The notes beneath the pieces were generated by a model, which was not told where the DNA came from, ran no database searches, and saw only the letters and a list, made by a program, of their open reading frames with translations. Position numbers and translations under genes: made by a program. DNA of 64,000 nucleotides from positions 2,790,001 to 2,854,000 of the forward strand of contig CP074402.1 in NCBI GenBank assembly GCA_018388625.1. The letters run 5' to 3'. Numbering within the stretch: position 1 is the stretch's first letter; each line of letters starts with the position of its first letter. Below, one piece after another: positions 9,240 to 18,236 of the stretch. This DNA is from Nocardiopsis eucommiae (GTDB taxonomy: Bacteria > Actinomycetota > Actinomycetes > Streptosporangiales > Streptosporangiaceae).

Positions 9240-9725
9240 ATGACGGAGACCGACGGGGGCGACCCCCTCGCCCTGGACCGGCAGCTGTGCTTCTCCCTCT
9301 ACACGGCCTCCCGGGCCCTGACCGGTCTCTACCGGGAGATCCTGGCCGACCTGGGACTCACCTACCCGCAGTACCTGGTCATGCTGGTGCTGTGGGAACG
9401 CGGGACCCTGCCGGTCAAGGAACTCGGCATCGCGCTCAGCCTGGACTCGGGCACGCTCTCGCCCCTGCTGCGCAGGATGGAGGGCGCCGGCCTGCTCACC
9501 CGCAGGCGCGGGCCCGAGGACGAACGGATCGTGCACGTCAGCGTCACCGACGAGGGTGGCCGCCTGCGCGAACTCGCCCGGGGGATCCCCGACCAGGTCC
9601 TGAGCGCCACCGACCTCCCGGTGAGCAGGATCGAGGAGCTCCGGGGCCTGCTCGACCACGTCACGCGCTCAGTGGCCGGAGCCGCGGGCCGGACGACCGC
9701 GTCCGGTCCGGACCCGGGCAACTGA
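9240..9725 (+). CDS. ohrR: MarR family peroxide sensor OhrR
   Basis: 161 residues. Residues 13-43, including LDRQLCFSLYTASRA and LTYPQYLVMLVLWE, are the OhrR signature. Cys17 is the reactive Cys that organic hydroperoxides oxidise, releasing DNA. A winged helix follows, with the wing around RRRGPEDERIVHVSVT. The ATG at 9240 follows GGGGAGGAG. It sits directly upstream of ohr on the same strand, and the palindromes at 9169-9195 are its likely operators. Confidence 0.9.
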   Translation: MTETDGGDPLALDRQLCFSLYTASRALTGLYREILADLGLTYPQYLVMLVLWERGTLPVKELGIALSLDSGTLSPLLRRMEGAGLLTRRRGPEDERIVHVSVTDEGGRLRELARGIPDQVLSATDLPVSRIEELRGLLDHVTRSVAGAAGRTTASGPDPGN

Positions 9726-9801
9726 GACGTCCGCACCACCTCACCACCCCACAACGCCACACGTGGGCCCGGCGTCGCCGGGCCACAGAGAGGGATCGAA
9801 C

Positions 9802-10230
9802 ATGGCCTACAACGTTCTCTACACCGCCAACGCCAGTGTCACCGGAGAGGGCCGCAAGGGCTCGGGCAAGACCGACGACGGCCGTCTGAGCGTCGACCTC
9901 TCCGTGCCTGCGGGCGTGGGCGGCGACGACGGCCCCGGCACCAACCCCGAGCAGCTCTTCGCCGTCGGCTACGCCGCCTGCTTCCACGGCGCCCTGAAGA
10001 ACGTCGCCCGCCAGGCCAAGACCAAGGTCGACGGTTCCACCATCGACTCCAAGGTGAGCCTCGGCAAGTCCGAGGAGGGCCTGGACATCGCGGTCGAGCT
10101 CATCGTCACCCTCCCCGGCCTGGAGCAGGCCGAGGCCGAGAAGCTGGTCGAGGCCGCCCACCAGATGTGCCCCTACTCCCGCGCCACGCGCGGCAACATC
10201 GAGGTCACCCTCACCACGAAGACCGCCTGA
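9802..10230 (+). CDS. ohr: Organic hydroperoxide resistance protein Ohr
   Basis: 142 residues. Thiol peroxidase of the Ohr/OsmC family, which reduces fatty-acid and other organic hydroperoxides in the cytoplasm. Both catalytic Cys are visible, in GYAACFHGAL and HQMCPYSRA, with the N-terminal VLYTANA strand. The ATG at 9802 has a GAGAGGGA ribosome site. 76 bases separate it from ohrR, and a perfect hairpin follows. Confidence 0.95.
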   Translation: MAYNVLYTANASVTGEGRKGSGKTDDGRLSVDLSVPAGVGGDDGPGTNPEQLFAVGYAACFHGALKNVARQAKTKVDGSTIDSKVSLGKSEEGLDIAVELIVTLPGLEQAEAEKLVEAAHQMCPYSRATRGNIEVTLTTKTA

Positions 10231-10259
10231 GGCCCCGAGGGGAACCAGGGTCACACGAA

Positions 10260-10293
10260 GCGGGGGCCGGTCACGTGAGTGACCGGCCCCCGC
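10260..10293. terminator. Bidirectional terminator, ohr / DUF21-CBS gene
   Basis: Perfect 15-bp stem (10260-10274 with 10279-10293), loop GTGA, in the gap between the convergent ohr and the minus-strand gene ending at 10317. Confidence 0.85.
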
Positions 10294-10316
10294 CGTGTTC
10301 TCCGTCGCTCCGGTCG

Positions 10317-11327
10317 CTAGGCCGCCGTGTCCAGCAGCAGCAACCGGTCCAGGATGTCCTGGAGGGTCACCAGACCCACCAGCTCACCCTCGTTCTCGAC
10401 GAGAGCGAGGTGGCTGCGGCTGTCCCGCATGATGCCCATCGCCGCGTACATCGGCGTACCCACCGACAACGTCAGCACCGGGCGCATGAGGTCGGCCGCG
10501 GTGGTCCCGGCCGGGCTGGTCAGCGCCTCACGCACGTGCAGCACACCGACCGGTTCACCCGACTCCATCACCACCAGCCTCAGGTGCGTGGACTCGCGGG
10601 AGACCCGCTTGACCTCCTCCACCCCGGCGTCCGGCGTCACCCAGGCGATCTCCTCGCGCGGGGTGAAGTGCTCGTCCAACGGCTGGGAGTTGACCTCCAG
10701 GGCCGTGGCCAGCTGGTCCCGGCGCTCGGAGTCCAGGGCACCCGCCTTGGCGGAGTGCTCCACCAGCTCGCGCACGTCCTCCGGGTTGTGCCCGCTCACC
10801 AGCTCGTCCACCGCCTGCACACCGAAACGGTGCAGCACCCAGTTGGCCATGCCGTTGAGCATCACGATCAGCGGGCGGGTCACCCACATGAACGCCCGCA
10901 TCGGGATCGCCAGCATCGTCGCCGACTTCTCCGGGTGGGAGATCGCCCAGGACTTCGGAGCCATCTCACCGATCACCAGGTGCAGGAACGTCACGATGAT
11001 CAGCGAGAACGTGAACGAGAGCACGTACCCCACCGAGTCCGGCAGACCGTCGAACAACGGCTCCAGCATGTGGTGGAACGCGGGCTTGGAGATCGCGCCC
11101 AGGGCCAGGGTGGCCAGGGTGATCCCCAACTGCGAACCGGCCAGCAGCAACGACAGGTCGCGGGCGCTCTTGAGCGCCGCGCGTGCCGAGGCACTGGTGT
11201 GCGCGGCCTCCTCCAGCCGGTAGCGGCGCGCCGCCACCAGGGCGAACTCGATCGCCACGAAGAAGCCGCTCAGCGCGATGAACACCACGGTCAGCGCCAT
11301 GGCCCACCACACGTTCATGTCACTCAT
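10317..11327 (-). CDS. DUF21/CBS-domain membrane protein (CNNM/CorC-like)
   Basis: 336 residues. The N-terminal DUF21 region has about four membrane helices (ALTVVFIALSGFFVAIEFAL, LAGSQLGITLATLALGAI, VLSFTFSLIIVTFLHLVI, then a re-entrant stretch) and the GEMAPKS motif. Two CBS repeats follow from about residue 200. Family members are linked to magnesium or cobalt efflux. The start overlaps the stop of the upstream paralogue by ATGA (11324-11327), so translation is probably coupled. It lacks the C-terminal CorC_HlyC domain its partner has. Confidence 0.9.
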   Translation of the reverse strand: MSDMNVWWAMALTVVFIALSGFFVAIEFALVAARRYRLEEAAHTSASARAALKSARDLSLLLAGSQLGITLATLALGAISKPAFHHMLEPLFDGLPDSVGYVLSFTFSLIIVTFLHLVIGEMAPKSWAISHPEKSATMLAIPMRAFMWVTRPLIVMLNGMANWVLHRFGVQAVDELVSGHNPEDVRELVEHSAKAGALDSERRDQLATALEVNSQPLDEHFTPREEIAWVTPDAGVEEVKRVSRESTHLRLVVMESGEPVGVLHVREALTSPAGTTAADLMRPVLTLSVGTPMYAAMGIMRDSRSHLALVENEGELVGLVTLQDILDRLLLLDTAA

Positions 11328-12715
11328 GCCCGCACCTCCCGAGCGCCGTCCTCGACGACCTCACGCAGTCTCAGCTCCACCGTGTTGGGAACGTGCCGCT
11401 GGACCGCGTTCACGGTCAGCGTCAGCGCCATGTCGGGGTCGCCGTCATGGGCGCTGGCGGGTCGGGGCAGTGACAGCTCCACGCGGTCACCGACCTGCGG
11501 CAACCGGTGGAGTTCGTGGATGACCAGACCGCCTATGGTCTCGTAGTCACCCTCGGGCAGGTCGTGCCCGATCAGCCGCTCGACCTCGTCGATGTGCAGC
11601 GCGCCCGGAACGATGTAGCCGTTCTCCCCGTCGAGGTGGGCCGGGGCCTCCTCCTCGGGGGTGTGCTCGTCGGCGATCTCACCGACCAGCTCCTCGGCCA
11701 GGTCCTCGGTGGTGATGACCCCGGCCAGGCCGCCGTACTCGTCCACCACGCAGGCGAACTCCTCGCCCGCCTCGCGCAGCTGGTCCAGCACACCCGGCAG
11801 CGGAAGCGAGGCGGGGACCATGACGGTCGCCCGCGCCACCTCGCTGACCCGGACACCGGACAGGTCGCGGTCGCCCAGCGCGAGCACGTCGCGCAGACAG
11901 ATCACGCCCACGATGTCGTCCACGCCCTCACCCAGGACCGGGAAACGGGAGTGGTCGGACGCCATCAGCTCCACGACCCGGCTGACCGGGTCGCCCTCCT
12001 CCACGGTGGTCACCTCGGGACGCGGGATCATCGCGTGCCCGGCGGTGCGGTCGTGGAAGTCGAGGGTGCGGTCCAACAGGGTGGACACCTCGGCGGGAAG
12101 GTCGCCGGTCTCACGCGACTCGGCGATGATGCGTTCCAGGTCACGCGGGGTCGCCGCGTGCTGGACGTCCTCCACCGGGGTGATCTTCACCAGCTTGAGC
12201 AACCAGATCGCCGCCTGGTCGAACAGCCAGATCACCGGTCCGAAGACCTTCAGGTAGATCCCCGTGGACAGGGCCAGCCAGCGGGCCACCGGTTCGGGTC
12301 GGGCGATGGCCAGGTTCTTGGCGAAGAGCTCGCCGAACACCATCTGGACGACCGTGGAGAACAGCAGGGCCAGGAAGAGGCCGATCGCGAGGCCGGTGCC
12401 TACCGGCACGCCCGCGCCGCTGAGGAGCTCCCCGACACCCTGTCCGATCATCGGTTCGGCGACGTAGCCGACCAGAAGGGTGGTGACGGTGATGCCCAGC
12501 TGGGCACCGGAGAGCATGAAGGACGTCCGGTTGGTGATGGCCAGGGCGCGTTTCGCGCCGGCGTCACCGGCCCCGGCCCGCGACTTGAGTCGCGAGCGGT
12601 CCACGGCCATGTAACCGAACTCCTGGGCGACGAAGTAACCCGTCGCCACGGTGATCAGGAAGACCACCAGGGCACCGAAGGCGATGCTGAGGACGGTGCT
12701 GATCATCGGGCACAC
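11324..12715 (-). CDS. DUF21/CBS/CorC_HlyC-domain membrane protein
   Basis: 463 residues from GTG at 12715, or 460 from ATG at 12706; the ribosome site does not decide. Domains in order: DUF21 membrane region (residues about 5-180, with VFGELFAKNLAIARP), paired CBS domains (about 215-335), and the CorC_HlyC cap (about 350-440, with GDYETIGGLV). Probable ion-transport or transport-regulating protein. It is the first gene of a two-gene operon, overlapping its paralogue by four bases. A long leader with hairpins precedes it. Confidence 0.9.
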   Translation of the reverse strand: MCPMISTVLSIAFGALVVFLITVATGYFVAQEFGYMAVDRSRLKSRAGAGDAGAKRALAITNRTSFMLSGAQLGITVTTLLVGYVAEPMIGQGVGELLSGAGVPVGTGLAIGLFLALLFSTVVQMVFGELFAKNLAIARPEPVARWLALSTGIYLKVFGPVIWLFDQAAIWLLKLVKITPVEDVQHAATPRDLERIIAESRETGDLPAEVSTLLDRTLDFHDRTAGHAMIPRPEVTTVEEGDPVSRVVELMASDHSRFPVLGEGVDDIVGVICLRDVLALGDRDLSGVRVSEVARATVMVPASLPLPGVLDQLREAGEEFACVVDEYGGLAGVITTEDLAEELVGEIADEHTPEEEAPAHLDGENGYIVPGALHIDEVERLIGHDLPEGDYETIGGLVIHELHRLPQVGDRVELSLPRPASAHDGDPDMALTLTVNAVQRHVPNTVELRLREVVEDGAREVRA

Positions 12716-12934
12716 ACCGCCTGGGTCCGCCCGTGGGCAGGGGTCCTACGAAGGTGCGCGCCCTTCGAAGAAGGGGGCTCGTCGGAGTCTGGGTCACAGC
12801 ATCCCTTGGGGATGCTGCTGGTACTTCGGGACGGGTCCACTGTTCCTCTCTCTGCGCCTGTGCGCGTCGGGTGTGATTGGAGTGGTCTGTGGTTCACAGG
12901 AGGGACGTCCAGCGGGGAAGAAAGATTCCCGGGC
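12716..12934. other. Leader / intergenic region with hairpins
   Basis: 219 bases upstream of the DUF21-CBS operon. It contains a 9-bp stem with a 3-base loop (12797-12817, CAGCATCCC) and a weaker CCCTTC/GAAGGG stem near 12760. I could not match it to a known riboswitch. It may hold the terminator of the methyltransferase gene and the operon promoter. Confidence 0.4.
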
Positions 12935-13494
12935 TCAGCTTCCGACGGGCGCGTTCGCCTCGTCGTCGAAGGTGGCCCACTCGCGGCGTCGTGCCTCCGC
13001 CAGGGCGATCGACGTGGCCACGGCCACGTTCAGTGATCCGACCCGGCCGATCTGCGGGATGTAGGTGACGGCGTCCGCGCCCGTCAGCAGGGCGGGGAGC
13101 AGCCGTGGTCCTCGGCGCCCACGGCCAGGCAGACGTCGGGCTCCAACGGCGCGGCGTGCAGCGGCACGGCGCCCTTGGCCAGCTCCACGGCGACGACCTT
13201 GTAACCGTCGGCGCGGGCGGCGGCCAGCGCCTCGGCCGTGCCGGACAGACGGGTGTGCGGGACCTTCGCGCCGGTACCCAGGGCGGTCTTGCCGACCTTG
13301 GGGTCGTCGGGGTCCGCGCTGTTACCGGTGAGCCAGAGCTGGTCCACGCCGAAGGTCGCGCAGGTGCGCAGGATCGAACCCAGGTTGTAGGGCTGGGTGA
13401 CCGATTCGACGAGAAGGGCGAGACGCCCCTCGGTCCGCCTGCGCCACTGGCGGTTCAGGCGTTTGACGTCCGTGGGACGCAACTGCGTGCTCAA
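12935..13494 (-). CDS. SpoU/TrmH-type RNA methyltransferase, apparent frameshift
   Basis: About 186 residues after repair. Knotted SAM-dependent 2'-O-methyltransferase: ESVTQPYNLGSILRTCATFG is the first motif, CLAVGAEDHG the second, and IPQIGRVGSLNVAVATSIAL the third, which forms the trefoil knot. The last motif lies in a different frame, joined if one base is added near 13103 (EDHG to LLPALLTGAD). It methylates rRNA or tRNA; which one is unknown. The start MSTQLRP is the only good one. Confidence 0.85.
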
Positions 13495-13555
13495 CTGCGG
13501 TGTGTTCCTCGCGGTGTGGGCCGGGCGGTCCGGCGTGGTCGGTACAGGTTACCGG

Positions 13556-13587
13556 TCAGGGGTCGCGCGCGCACGCGTGACCCCTGA
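13556..13587. terminator. Hairpin between two methyltransferase genes
   Basis: TCAGGGGTC (13556-13564) pairs with GACCCCTGA (13579-13587), with partial pairing inside. It lies between rsmC-like and trmH-like genes on the minus strand. Confidence 0.55.
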
Positions 13588-13683
13588 CACATGTCGGTAA
13601 GTTCGGAAAGGGAAGTGCAGTTCGGGCGTGTTCCGGGGCGGTCCGTGCCGTCGGCGCGGGGTCGCGGCCCGGGGCGTGGTGTG

Positions 13684-14331
13684 CTAGGCGGCGCGGCGCA
13701 CGGCCAGGACACGGAAACCGGCCCGGGAGGCCACGCGCTCGGCGGGCAGCCCCTGGGCGTCCAGCCACTTCTGGAGGGAGTCCGAACCCAGGTGGCGCTG
13801 GACCACCAGGTGGGCGACGCCCTCGGGGGTGAGCCGGTTCAGCCAGGTGCGCAGCATCGCGTGCAGCACGTCCTTGCCCACGCGGATCGGCGGGTTCGAC
13901 CAGATCGCGTCGAAGGGGCCGAGCAGGTCCTCGGCGGCGGGGGAACGGCCCTCACCCTGCTCCACGGCCAGACCGCCCTCGGGGGCGACCACACCGAACC
14001 AGGCGTTGCCGAGCCCGTGGTCGTCGGCGTTGCGCCGGGCCAGACCCACGGCCCGGGAGTTGACGTCCACCCCGAGCACCCGCGCCCCCGGGGCGCGCGA
14101 GGCCATCGTCAGCGAGATGGGCCCGTACCCGCAGCCCAGGTCGAGCAGACGGCCCTCGGCGGGCGGCGGCGGCACGCTCTCCAACAGCACCCGGGTACCG
14201 AGATCGACCCGGTCGGGTGAGAACACGCCACGGTCGGTGCGCAGGCGCAGGTGGAGATCGGGCAGGACCAGGTCGGCGGTGGAGGGCCGACTGGCGGTGC
14301 CGGGATCGGAGTCGAAGTAGTGCTGGGCCAC
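13684..14331 (-). CDS. RsmC-like class I SAM methyltransferase
   Basis: 215 residues. MTS-type Rossmann methyltransferase: LLDLGCGYGPISL binds SAM, VLGVDVNSRAV is the acidic second strand, and IWSNPPIRVGKD is the NPP(I) motif used to flip a guanine or glutamine target. RsmC proteins methylate guanine in 16S rRNA; this one is the short single-domain form common in actinobacteria. Upstream of the TrmH-like gene on the same strand, with a hairpin between. Confidence 0.85.
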   Translation of the reverse strand: MAQHYFDSDPGTASRPSTADLVLPDLHLRLRTDRGVFSPDRVDLGTRVLLESVPPPPAEGRLLDLGCGYGPISLTMASRAPGARVLGVDVNSRAVGLARRNADDHGLGNAWFGVVAPEGGLAVEQGEGRSPAAEDLLGPFDAIWSNPPIRVGKDVLHAMLRTWLNRLTPEGVAHLVVQRHLGSDSLQKWLDAQGLPAERVASRAGFRVLAVRRAA

Positions 14332-14469
14332 GCCGTGACGCTACCAGGCACGGAGCACGTGACGGGACGGCAAAAACCTCACATACCACCGGGAACAAAA
14401 GGACCAAGCCTCGGCAGAGAGCCGAAACAGCACCGATGATGGAGACAAGCGAGGTTTGTGGGGGAACCC

Positions 14470-14970
14470 ATGCGAGCAGAGGTAGGAGACCGACTGGTCA
14501 TCGAGAGCCCGAACGCCGACACCCACCGTCGCACTGGGGTGGTCACACGGGTCCGGGGTTCGGAGGGGACACCGCCCTACCAGGTGCACTGGAGCGGCGA
14601 CGACCCGGGGCACGAGGCCCTGGTCCACCCGGGACCCGACGCCCACATCGAACACCCGCCCGGCGCGGACGGGAGAGAGGGAGCGGATGCCATGCAGACG
14701 ATGAAGCGCTGGAACGTCGACGTGGTCGTCGCCGAGGAGAACGAGGGCGCGGCCGCGCGCACCTGGGCGGAGGTCGGCCTGGTCGCTGACGACGGCACGG
14801 CCCTGCGCGGCCACGGGATGGCCCGCAAGCACCCGACCGACCTGGACGTGCCGGAGATCGGGGAGGAGCTCGCCGTCTCCCGCGCACTGTCAGACCTCTC
14901 ACGTCAGCTGCGGCAGGTCGCGGCCGCCGACATCAACGACAACACGGGAACTCCCTGGCGTCCCGTCTGA
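14470..14970 (+). CDS. DUF1918-DUF1876 fusion protein
   Basis: 166 residues from the ATG at 14470. The N-terminal 60 residues (RAEVGDRLVIESPNADTHRR, then VHWSGDDPGHEALVHPGPDA) are a DUF1918 SH3-like barrel. The C-terminal part (MKRWNVDVVVAEENEGAAAR through GHGMARKHPTDLDVPEIGEE) is DUF1876, a dsRBD-like fold. I know these as two separate small actinobacterial proteins; here one frame covers both with a short charged linker. No function is established for either. Confidence 0.75.
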   Translation: MRAEVGDRLVIESPNADTHRRTGVVTRVRGSEGTPPYQVHWSGDDPGHEALVHPGPDAHIEHPPGADGREGADAMQTMKRWNVDVVVAEENEGAAARTWAEVGLVADDGTALRGHGMARKHPTDLDVPEIGEELAVSRALSDLSRQLRQVAAADINDNTGTPWRPV

Positions 14971-15259
14971 CCGGGGCCGCCCGCGACCACGAGGAAACCC
15001 GGACACCCCAGGGGTCCCCGACCACGGTCGAGGGCCCCGACCCGCGCCCGCGCCTCCCTGACGAGGGCGCGCCCCGGACCGGAACCGGCCACCCCCGCGA
15101 CGGGGGTTCGCGCTCGTCGGTCACCGGTATCGGGCACACTCGGAAGTCGGACACGACCTTCGTCCCGCTTCCGAAGGACCCGGCCCCCGGGCCGTGGCCT
15201 CCACCGACAGGGCGCGTCCGCCGGTCGACGACCGGAGACACCCACTCAAGGAGACCCCG

Positions 15260-16522
15260 TTGGCCACCTCTTCCGGACCGCAGGCCAGACCCGCCCGGAC
15301 GCTGGGAACCGTCGACGCGGCCGCCATCGGCGCCGCCGCGATGCTCGGCGCCGGAGTGTTCACGGTCTTCGCCCCCGCCGCGCTGGGCGCCGGCGCCTGG
15401 CTGCCCGTCGCCATCCTCATCGCGGGGCTGGTCGCCTACTGCAACGCGGTCTCCTCCGCACGCCTGGCCGCCCGGCACCCCGAGAACGGCGGCACCTACG
15501 TCTACGGCCGGGAACGCCTGGGCGACCTGTGGGGCTACCTGGCGGGCTGGTCGTTCGTGGTCGGCAAGGTCGCCTCCTGCGCGGCCATGGCCATGACCTT
15601 CGCCGCGTACACGCTGCCCGCGTGGCAGAAGCCGGTCGCGGTGGCCGCCGTGGTCGTCCTGGCGGCGGTGAACCTGCGGGGCGTGCGCCGCTCCACCCTG
15701 GTCATCAAGGTCCTGCTCCTGCTCGTGCTGGGCGTCCTGGCGGCGGTGTTCGTCGCGATGCTCATGAGCGGGCGCTTGGCCGCCGTCGCGGAGGTGGACG
15801 GGCTCGGGCCCTGGCCCGGGTCCTTCGGCGTCCTGGGTGCGGCCGGGATGATCTTCTTCGCGTTCGCCGGGTACGCGCGCATCGCCACCCTGGGCGGCCA
15901 GGTCCGTGACCCCCGCACCACCATCCCCCGCGCGATCTCGCTCTCCCTGGGCACGGTCCTGGTCGTGTACCTGGTGATCGGCACCGGCCTGCTCATCGTG
16001 CTGGGCCGGGAGAAGCTCACCACCAGCCAGGCGCCCATGGCCGACGCGGTCCAGGTCGCCGGGTTCCCGATGCTCGTGCCGTTCGTCGTGGCCGGTGCGG
16101 CCGTGGCCAGCCTGAGCGCCCTGCTGCCGCTGCTGATGGGGATCTCGCACACCACCGCCGCGATGGCGTCGGACGGTCACCTGCCGCGCCCGCTGGCCGC
16201 CGTGAGCGATCGCCACGGGGTGCCCCACAGGGCGGAGGCCGTCGTCGCCGCCGTGGTGATCGTCCTGATCCTGGTGGCCGACCTGCGGGGCGCGATCGCC
16301 TTCTCCGCCTTCGGCGTGCTGGTCTACTACGCCATCACCAACGCCTCGGCGCTGCGCCTGGGCCCGGACGAGAACCGCCCGCCGCTCATCGCCCCGGTGG
16401 GCGGCCTGGTGGGGTGCGTGGTCCTGGCGACCAGCCTGCCCCTGCCGGTGGTCGGCGTCGGGGTCCTGGTCCTGGGTCTCGGCGCGGGGCTGTGGTGGGT
16501 GCGCCACCACGTCCTGGTCTGA
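15260..16522 (+). CDS. APC-family amino acid permease
   Basis: 420 residues with about 11-12 membrane helices. Helix 1 has GAAAMLGAGVFTVFAPAAL, the G-G-G kink of APC transporters, and IFFAFAGYARIATLGGQVRD is the conserved helix 6 region followed by PRTTIPRAI. Probable amino acid/proton symporter in the plasma membrane; substrate unknown. The TTG start at 15260 is chosen because AAGGAG lies 6 bases upstream and the next segment is cytosolic before helix 1. Convergent with the Nudix gene. Confidence 0.88.
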   Translation: MATSSGPQARPARTLGTVDAAAIGAAAMLGAGVFTVFAPAALGAGAWLPVAILIAGLVAYCNAVSSARLAARHPENGGTYVYGRERLGDLWGYLAGWSFVVGKVASCAAMAMTFAAYTLPAWQKPVAVAAVVVLAAVNLRGVRRSTLVIKVLLLLVLGVLAAVFVAMLMSGRLAAVAEVDGLGPWPGSFGVLGAAGMIFFAFAGYARIATLGGQVRDPRTTIPRAISLSLGTVLVVYLVIGTGLLIVLGREKLTTSQAPMADAVQVAGFPMLVPFVVAGAAVASLSALLPLLMGISHTTAAMASDGHLPRPLAAVSDRHGVPHRAEAVVAAVVIVLILVADLRGAIAFSAFGVLVYYAITNASALRLGPDENRPPLIAPVGGLVGCVVLATSLPLPVVGVGVLVLGLGAGLWWVRHHVLV

Positions 16523-16564
16523 GGAAGGGCCGGGCGGGTGCCGTCCGGCGGTTCCCACCGGGCG

Positions 16565-16584
16565 CCGGGCCGTCTCCGGCCCGG
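16565..16584. terminator. Hairpin between convergent permease and Nudix genes
   Basis: CCGGGCCG (16565-16572) and CGGCCCGG (16577-16584) with loop TCTC, in the 77-base gap between the two stops. Confidence 0.6.
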
Positions 16585-16599
16585 CTCGCTCGGTTCCGG

Positions 16600-17376
16600 T
16601 CAGCCGCGTCGGCGGTGCCGGACCAGGTACTCCATGCCGCGCCGCGCGGTGGTGGACAGCGGCAGTTCGGTCAGCTCAGCGGGGGTGAACCAGGCGCAGT
16701 CGGCGGTGGACCCCTCGACCTCGACCACCCGGGGAACGGTCGGCGCGGCCACGTGCACGTGGGAGAACACCCAGACCGCGTAGATGTCGGTGCCGGCGCT
16801 CCGGGGTCGGCGGTGGCTGGCCACGGTGATCAGCTCACCCACCACTCCGGCCTGGCCGGTCTCCTCCAGCACCTCGCGCCGCAGCGCGGCGCGCACGTCC
16901 TCACCGGTGTCCACGCCGCCGCCCGGCAGGTGCCAGGTCCCGGCTGCGGGGAAGCCGTCGGCGATCAGGCTCAGCAGAACGCGTCCGGCCGGGTCGGTGA
17001 CGATCCCGTAGGAGGCGAAGCGGCGCATCCGGGGAGCGCCCCTCCGGGGCGGGGTCCTCCTCGGGGGCCAGCGCGGGTGCCGGGGAGTCAGCCCCTCTGT
17101 GGGCACGACCGAGGGCCAGGCCGAGACGAGGTCGGGCTCGGCGAACACGATCCGGTCCACGTGCAGCGCGCGTCCGCGCGGCAGGCTCGCGGTCTCGGTG
17201 AGCACGTCCAGCGCCACCAGCGGCGCCTGCTCGGGCAGGCCGCCCAGGCCGCGCGCCACGTCCTCGGGGTCCTGGCCGAAGAGCACACGCGCTCCGACCA
17301 GGATCGGCCCGGTGGGTCCGGAGGTGATGAGGTGGACGGTGACCCGGCGGGCCATCCAGTCGTCGATCGAGGTCAC
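16600..17376 (-). CDS. Nudix hydrolase with N-terminal extension
   Basis: 258 residues from GTG at 17376. The Nudix box is complete: GGGVDTGEDVRAALRREVLE followed by ETG, giving GX5EX7REUXEEXG. Substrates are nucleoside diphosphates linked to another moiety. About 130 residues of unknown function precede the domain, ending in an Arg/Pro-rich linker. The GTG overlaps the stop of the HAD gene (GTGA at 17373-17376), so the two are translationally coupled and may act on the same metabolite class. Confidence 0.88.
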   Translation of the reverse strand: MTSIDDWMARRVTVHLITSGPTGPILVGARVLFGQDPEDVARGLGGLPEQAPLVALDVLTETASLPRGRALHVDRIVFAEPDLVSAWPSVVPTEGLTPRHPRWPPRRTPPRRGAPRMRRFASYGIVTDPAGRVLLSLIADGFPAAGTWHLPGGGVDTGEDVRAALRREVLEETGQAGVVGELITVASHRRPRSAGTDIYAVWVFSHVHVAAPTVPRVVEVEGSTADCAWFTPAELTELPLSTTARRGMEYLVRHRRRG

Positions 17377-18107
17377 AGCAGCCCCGTCGCGGCCATGCCG
17401 CTGGGCAGGCCCACCATGTGCAGGAGGCCGTCCAGGTCGTGGAGCGTGGTGACGCCCTCCACGGGCTGGCGGGCCTGGCGGTCCACGACGACCGGGCGCA
17501 TACCCGAGGCGACGGCGCCCACGGCGTCGGCCTGGATCTGGTCGCCGACGTGCCAGCAGGCACCGGGATCCACGCCCAGGCGCTGGGCGGCCGTGTGGAA
17601 GATCCGGGGATCGGGCTTGCCCGCGCCCACGGTGTCGGCGCAGACCACGGCGTGGAAGTAGGGGGTGAGTTCCAGGGCCTGGAGCTTGGCGTGCTGGAGT
17701 GCCTCGACGCCGTTGGTCACCACGGCCAGACGGTATCCGGCGGAGCCCAGGGCGTTCAGCACCGCGTAGGTGTCGGGGAAGACCTGCCAGCCGCTGCGGT
17801 GGCCGTCCAGGTACATGCGGTACAGCTCGTCGCAGTGCTGGTCCGCGAGGTCGGAGTGGCCGGCCTGGAGCGCCAGGGCGCGGACGCGCTCGCGGCGCTG
17901 CTCGTCGAGGCTGAGCTCGCCGCGCAGGTAGGCGCCGAAGGAGATCTCGGTCTGGATGTCCCACAGCGCGCGGGCCGAACCGAAGTCCGGGTGGCCGAGT
18001 CGTTCCATGACCGTGCGCAGACCCGCGGACGAGGCGGCGACGTCGTCGATGAGTGTGTCATCCAGGTCGAAACAGATCGCGGCCGGGAGAGCGGGTGTGT
18101 TCGGCAT
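17373..18107 (-). CDS. HAD-superfamily hydrolase
   Basis: 244 residues from the ATG at 18107, preceded by GAGGAA. Motif I is CFDLDDTLIDD with nucleophile Asp, motif II is VVTNG, the Lys is in GAGKPDPRIF, and motif IV is WHVGDQIQADAVGA. The helical cap sits between motifs I and II. A phosphatase of the YjjG/phosphoglycolate group, cytoplasmic. Coupled to the downstream Nudix gene by a 4-base overlap. Confidence 0.9.
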   Translation of the reverse strand: MPNTPALPAAICFDLDDTLIDDVAASSAGLRTVMERLGHPDFGSARALWDIQTEISFGAYLRGELSLDEQRRERVRALALQAGHSDLADQHCDELYRMYLDGHRSGWQVFPDTYAVLNALGSAGYRLAVVTNGVEALQHAKLQALELTPYFHAVVCADTVGAGKPDPRIFHTAAQRLGVDPGACWHVGDQIQADAVGAVASGMRPVVVDRQARQPVEGVTTLHDLDGLLHMVGLPSGMAATGLL

Positions 18108-18236
18108 CGTTCCTCGAAGTGGGTGGTCAGGACAAAACATGCCAACGCTAACCCGTAGCTGAACAGGAAAAGGTATAAACCCCACCTAAAGGGATGTGAC
18201 CAACAACACTGGCGGTCGAGATTGAGGGGCCACTGA

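Noticed and set aside
12716..12934. Riboswitch upstream of the DUF21-CBS operon
   Set aside because: Hairpins are present, but I could not match conserved M-box, yybP-ykoY or ydaO elements. A covariance-model search would decide.
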